Both the position numbers and the translations under genes were made by a program. DNA of 64,000 nucleotides from Cernens ardua (GTDB lineage: Bacteria > Pseudomonadota > Gammaproteobacteria > Pseudomonadales > Halomonadaceae), in the NCBI RefSeq assembly GCF_051251085.1, contig NZ_JBPCZH010000008.1, positions 1 through 64,000 of the forward strand, written 5' to 3'. The notes below the pieces were generated by a model. It did not search any database and had not been told where the DNA came from. It saw nothing but the letters and a program-made list of their open reading frames with translations. Positions 63,079-64,000 of this stretch are shown here, piece by piece; position 1 is the stretch's first letter; each line of letters opens with the position of its first letter.

Positions 63079-64000
63079 TTAGAACGTCACACTTCCTGTG
63101 AAGCGGAAAGTTCTACCCTGCCCGTACGCGACACGGGTAGAGCCCCCTGAGCTGGCAAAATAGTTTTTATTGGTCAGGTTCCCCGCATTAATCTGGAAGG
63201 ATGTCAGGTGCCCAAGCAGATGGGTGGAGCTCCAGCCAACAAAGGCATCTGCCGTAACATAGCCGGGCAGTGAGAACGAGTGATTATCGTCACCAGCTCG
63301 GCGCCCTACATAACGCACGCCTGATCCAATATTCAGTTGACCACCCCACACCTGTGTCGGCACGTGATATGAGAGGAATGCACCCGCCTGATTTTTGGGC
63401 ACGTTCTGGAAGCTGTTACCTTCGTCCTCTGCCCCACCGTCTTTGTGAATGTTCGTATGGGTGTAGGCATAATCTGCCAGAACGCTCCAGTTCTTGCTAA
63501 TGCGGCCCGTCAGGCTCCATTCAATGCCTGAAGAAGCACGTTCACCTGAAATATGTTCGCCCAAACCATCGCTGTCCTGTGCTACCACGTTTTTCTTCAC
63601 GATATGGTAGAAAGCCAATTGAGACTGCCAGTTTTCGTTCTGATACTTGATACCCAATTCACCCTGGCGCCCTGTCGAGGGTTTATAACTGCCATGGAAG
63701 TCTGAAGTTACCTCGTTGGGCGAGAACGATGTCGAATAGTTACCATAAAGCGATATATTCGGCGTCCATTTATACACCACACCAATGAATGGCAAGAGCT
63801 TCGACTTGCTCGCGTTGGTATGGGTACGATAAGACATGTCAGGGCCATCATCCTGCCCCGTATTTTCATAAAGGTGCTGATAACGTATACCCGGTGCTAC
63901 AATCCATTGATCGTTCAGGTAGATATTATCTTTTGCATAGACAGATTCACCGGTAGATTTCACATAGGTGCCGCTATTACTGGCGGGTACCGCAAAGGAA
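63079..64000 (-). CDS. TonB-dependent siderophore receptor (partial, runs off the right edge)
   Basis: C-terminal 307 residues of a receptor barrel; the frame is open through the window end, so the N terminus is missing. APGIRYQHLYEN, YKWTPNISLYGNYSTSFSPNE, ELGIKYQNENWQSQLAFYHIVKKNVVAQDSDG and the end INAGNLTNKNYFASSGGSTRVAYGQGRTFRFTGSVTF are typical of siderophore receptors of the FhuA/FpvA group. The last residue is Phe, as needed for BAM insertion. A 6-bp hairpin (63035-63059) is a weak terminator candidate. Confidence 0.85.
   Translation of the reverse strand, partial: SFAVPASNSGTYVKSTGESVYAKDNIYLNDQWIVAPGIRYQHLYENTGQDDGPDMSYRTHTNASKSKLLPFIGVVYKWTPNISLYGNYSTSFSPNEVTSDFHGSYKPSTGRQGELGIKYQNENWQSQLAFYHIVKKNVVAQDSDGLGEHISGERASSGIEWSLTGRISKNWSVLADYAYTHTNIHKDGGAEDEGNSFQNVPKNQAGAFLSYHVPTQVWGGQLNIGSGVRYVGRRAGDDNHSFSLPGYVTADAFVGWSSTHLLGHLTSFQINAGNLTNKNYFASSGGSTRVAYGQGRTFRFTGSVTF

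Overview
The window is a chromosomal segment of a gammaproteobacterium of medium GC content. The conserved runs (yggS-proC-yggT-metXW; dksA-gluQ-pcnB-folK-panBC; grpE-dnaK-dnaJ-dapB-carAB-greA / yhbY-rlmE-ftsH-folP-glmM-tpiA-secG-tRNA-Leu-tRNA-fMet-rimP-nusA-infB-rbfA-truB-rpsO-pnp; recN-fur-bamE-ratBA-smpB-ssrA) are those seen in Pseudomonas and in Oceanospirillales. A Halomonadaceae-like host is my best guess, from gene order only.

Layout. 0.2-7.3 kb: an acetyltransferase, tyrS, PLP homeostasis, proline and methionine genes, sfsA. 7.5-15 kb: dksA, a lone phosphoribosyltransferase, gluQ, pcnB, folK, panBC, with two long gene-free gaps. 15-16.5 kb: an amino-acid permease. 17-36 kb: the translation and transcription block, read leftwards from rlmE and ftsH through folP, glmM, tpiA, secG, two tRNA genes, rimP-nusA-infB-rbfA-truB, rpsO and pnp, with yhbY read rightwards away from rlmE. 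34.7-43.1 kb: a TSUP exporter, greA, carAB, an MBL-fold hydrolase and dapB. 43.3-47.4 kb: the dnaJ-dnaK-grpE heat-shock cluster, with two good sigma-32 promoter matches. 47.8-52.7 kb: recN with two LexA-like boxes, fur, bamE, ratBA, smpB and the tmRNA gene.

52.7-58.0 kb is an accessory island immediately downstream of ssrA, a common integration site. It holds decayed prophage pieces: a frameshifted hicB, a P2 gpS fragment, a second broken gpS copy, a truncated P2 gpV, and an Rz/Rz1 spanin pair with Rz1 nested out of frame. Between S and V, which are neighbours in P2, lie a DinJ-YafQ toxin-antitoxin pair flanked by a 65-bp direct repeat and an AT-rich 402-residue coiled-coil membrane protein of unknown function. 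Beside them is a 65-residue ORF whose leader matches the class II bacteriocin consensus, with a strongly cationic 32-residue core. This small peptide gene is the most interesting item in the window.

58.2-64 kb is metal-related: a His-rich DUF4396 membrane protein; a FecA-like ferric citrate receptor that lacks the N-terminal signalling domain and sits behind a 39-bp palindromic Fur-type operator; a small lipoprotein; a secreted cupin; and the C-terminal part of a second siderophore receptor that runs off the right edge.
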